Shown: piece by piece, positions 5,389 to 5,535 of the stretch
Layout of the letters: each line of letters begins with the position of its first letter
Numbering within the stretch: the stretch's first letter is position 1
Assembly (NCBI GenBank): GCA_030638765.1
Contig: DAOWDZ010000063.1
Span: 1 to 5,535 of the forward strand
Origin: Desulfocapsa sp.
GTDB taxonomy: Bacteria > Desulfobacterota > Desulfobulbia > Desulfobulbales > Desulfocapsaceae
DNA length: 5,535 nt
Direction: 5' to 3'
Notes under the pieces: generated by a model
Database searches by the model: none
What the model was told of the DNA's origin: nothing
Seen by the model: only the letters and a program-made list of their open reading frames with translations
Translations under genes and position numbers: made by a program

Positions 5389-5535
5389 TTAGGAAACGGC
5401 CACCTTGGAACGACCACTGGATTTGGCGTTATAGAGTATGTCATCGGTTCGTTGCATCCAATCATCAAGCTCTTCCTCGCTATTCCATTGTGCCATACCG
5501 ATGGAAACACCAAGTTTACTCTCTGAAGTTGCCCA
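5389..5535 (-). CDS. GGDEF-domain (diguanylate cyclase) protein, C-terminal end only
   Basis: On - an open frame enters at the right edge and ends at TAA 5391-5389, giving the last 48 residues of a protein whose start is outside the window. The visible part reads LGVSIGMAQWNSEEELDDWMQRTDDILYNAKSSGRSKVAVS. This matches the end of GGDEF domains: the SIG(V/M)A strand, a helix with L..(R)(A/T)D..LY.AK, and a final G(R/K)(N/S)(R/K)V strand. GGDEF enzymes make cyclic di-GMP from two GTP. The catalytic GGDEF motif and any sensor domain lie beyond the window, so activity cannot be judged. The domain sits at the very C-terminus of the protein. Transcription probably ends at the terminator at 5332-5369. 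Confidence 0.85.
   Translation of the reverse strand, partial: WATSESKLGVSIGMAQWNSEEELDDWMQRTDDILYNAKSSGRSKVAVS

Overview
The window reads as a piece of bacterial chromosome from a Gram-negative, anaerobic-type lineage. My best guess is Desulfobacterota (sulfate reducers and relatives). The guess rests on a remembered resemblance of the small protein at 4920-5312 and of the helicase clade to proteins from that group, plus moderate GC. No rRNA or other phylogenetic marker is present, so this is inference.

Layout, left to right. (1) Positions 1-317 hold the 3' end of a secreted or lipoprotein-type gene on +: an almost pure serine tract followed by a small cysteine-rich beta-type domain. (2) Positions 318-572 are non-coding and contain a perfect 12-bp hairpin and a TATAAT-like box. 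(3) Positions 573-959 (+) encode a small protein resembling the SpoIIAA-like/STAS-SEC14 group. (4) This gene meets, tail to tail with 6 bp between stops, a minus-strand operon running 4798 to 966: a UvrD/PcrA-type DNA helicase, folC (dihydrofolate/folylpolyglutamate synthase) and a small HNH nuclease. The operon is very tight: 6 bp between helicase and folC, and an ATGA start-stop overlap between folC and the HNH gene. (5) A 121-bp divergent intergenic region carries a near-consensus sigma-70 promoter reading rightward into a conserved hypothetical gene at 4920-5312. (6) A strong bidirectional terminator at 5332-5369 separates that gene from the C-terminal end of a minus-strand GGDEF (diguanylate cyclase) gene that runs off the right edge.

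The most notable feature is that the helicase gene is interrupted by a single in-frame TGA (4157-4159). It is not a frameshift: both halves lie in the same frame and the spacing between the flanking motifs matches intact relatives. The stop separates Walker A (motif I) from Walker B (motif II, DEYQD). A nonsense mutation or base-call error is the simplest explanation; stop-codon readthrough or recoding is the interesting alternative. TGA is used as the normal stop by four other genes here (573, 966, 1265 and 4920), so genome-wide TGA reassignment is not supported.

I found no CRISPR array, tRNA, rRNA, transposase or phage gene, and no clear new multi-gene system. FolC is housekeeping. The helicase-folC-HNH co-transcription looks like ordinary operon packing, although the coupled HNH gene merits a look at conservation.
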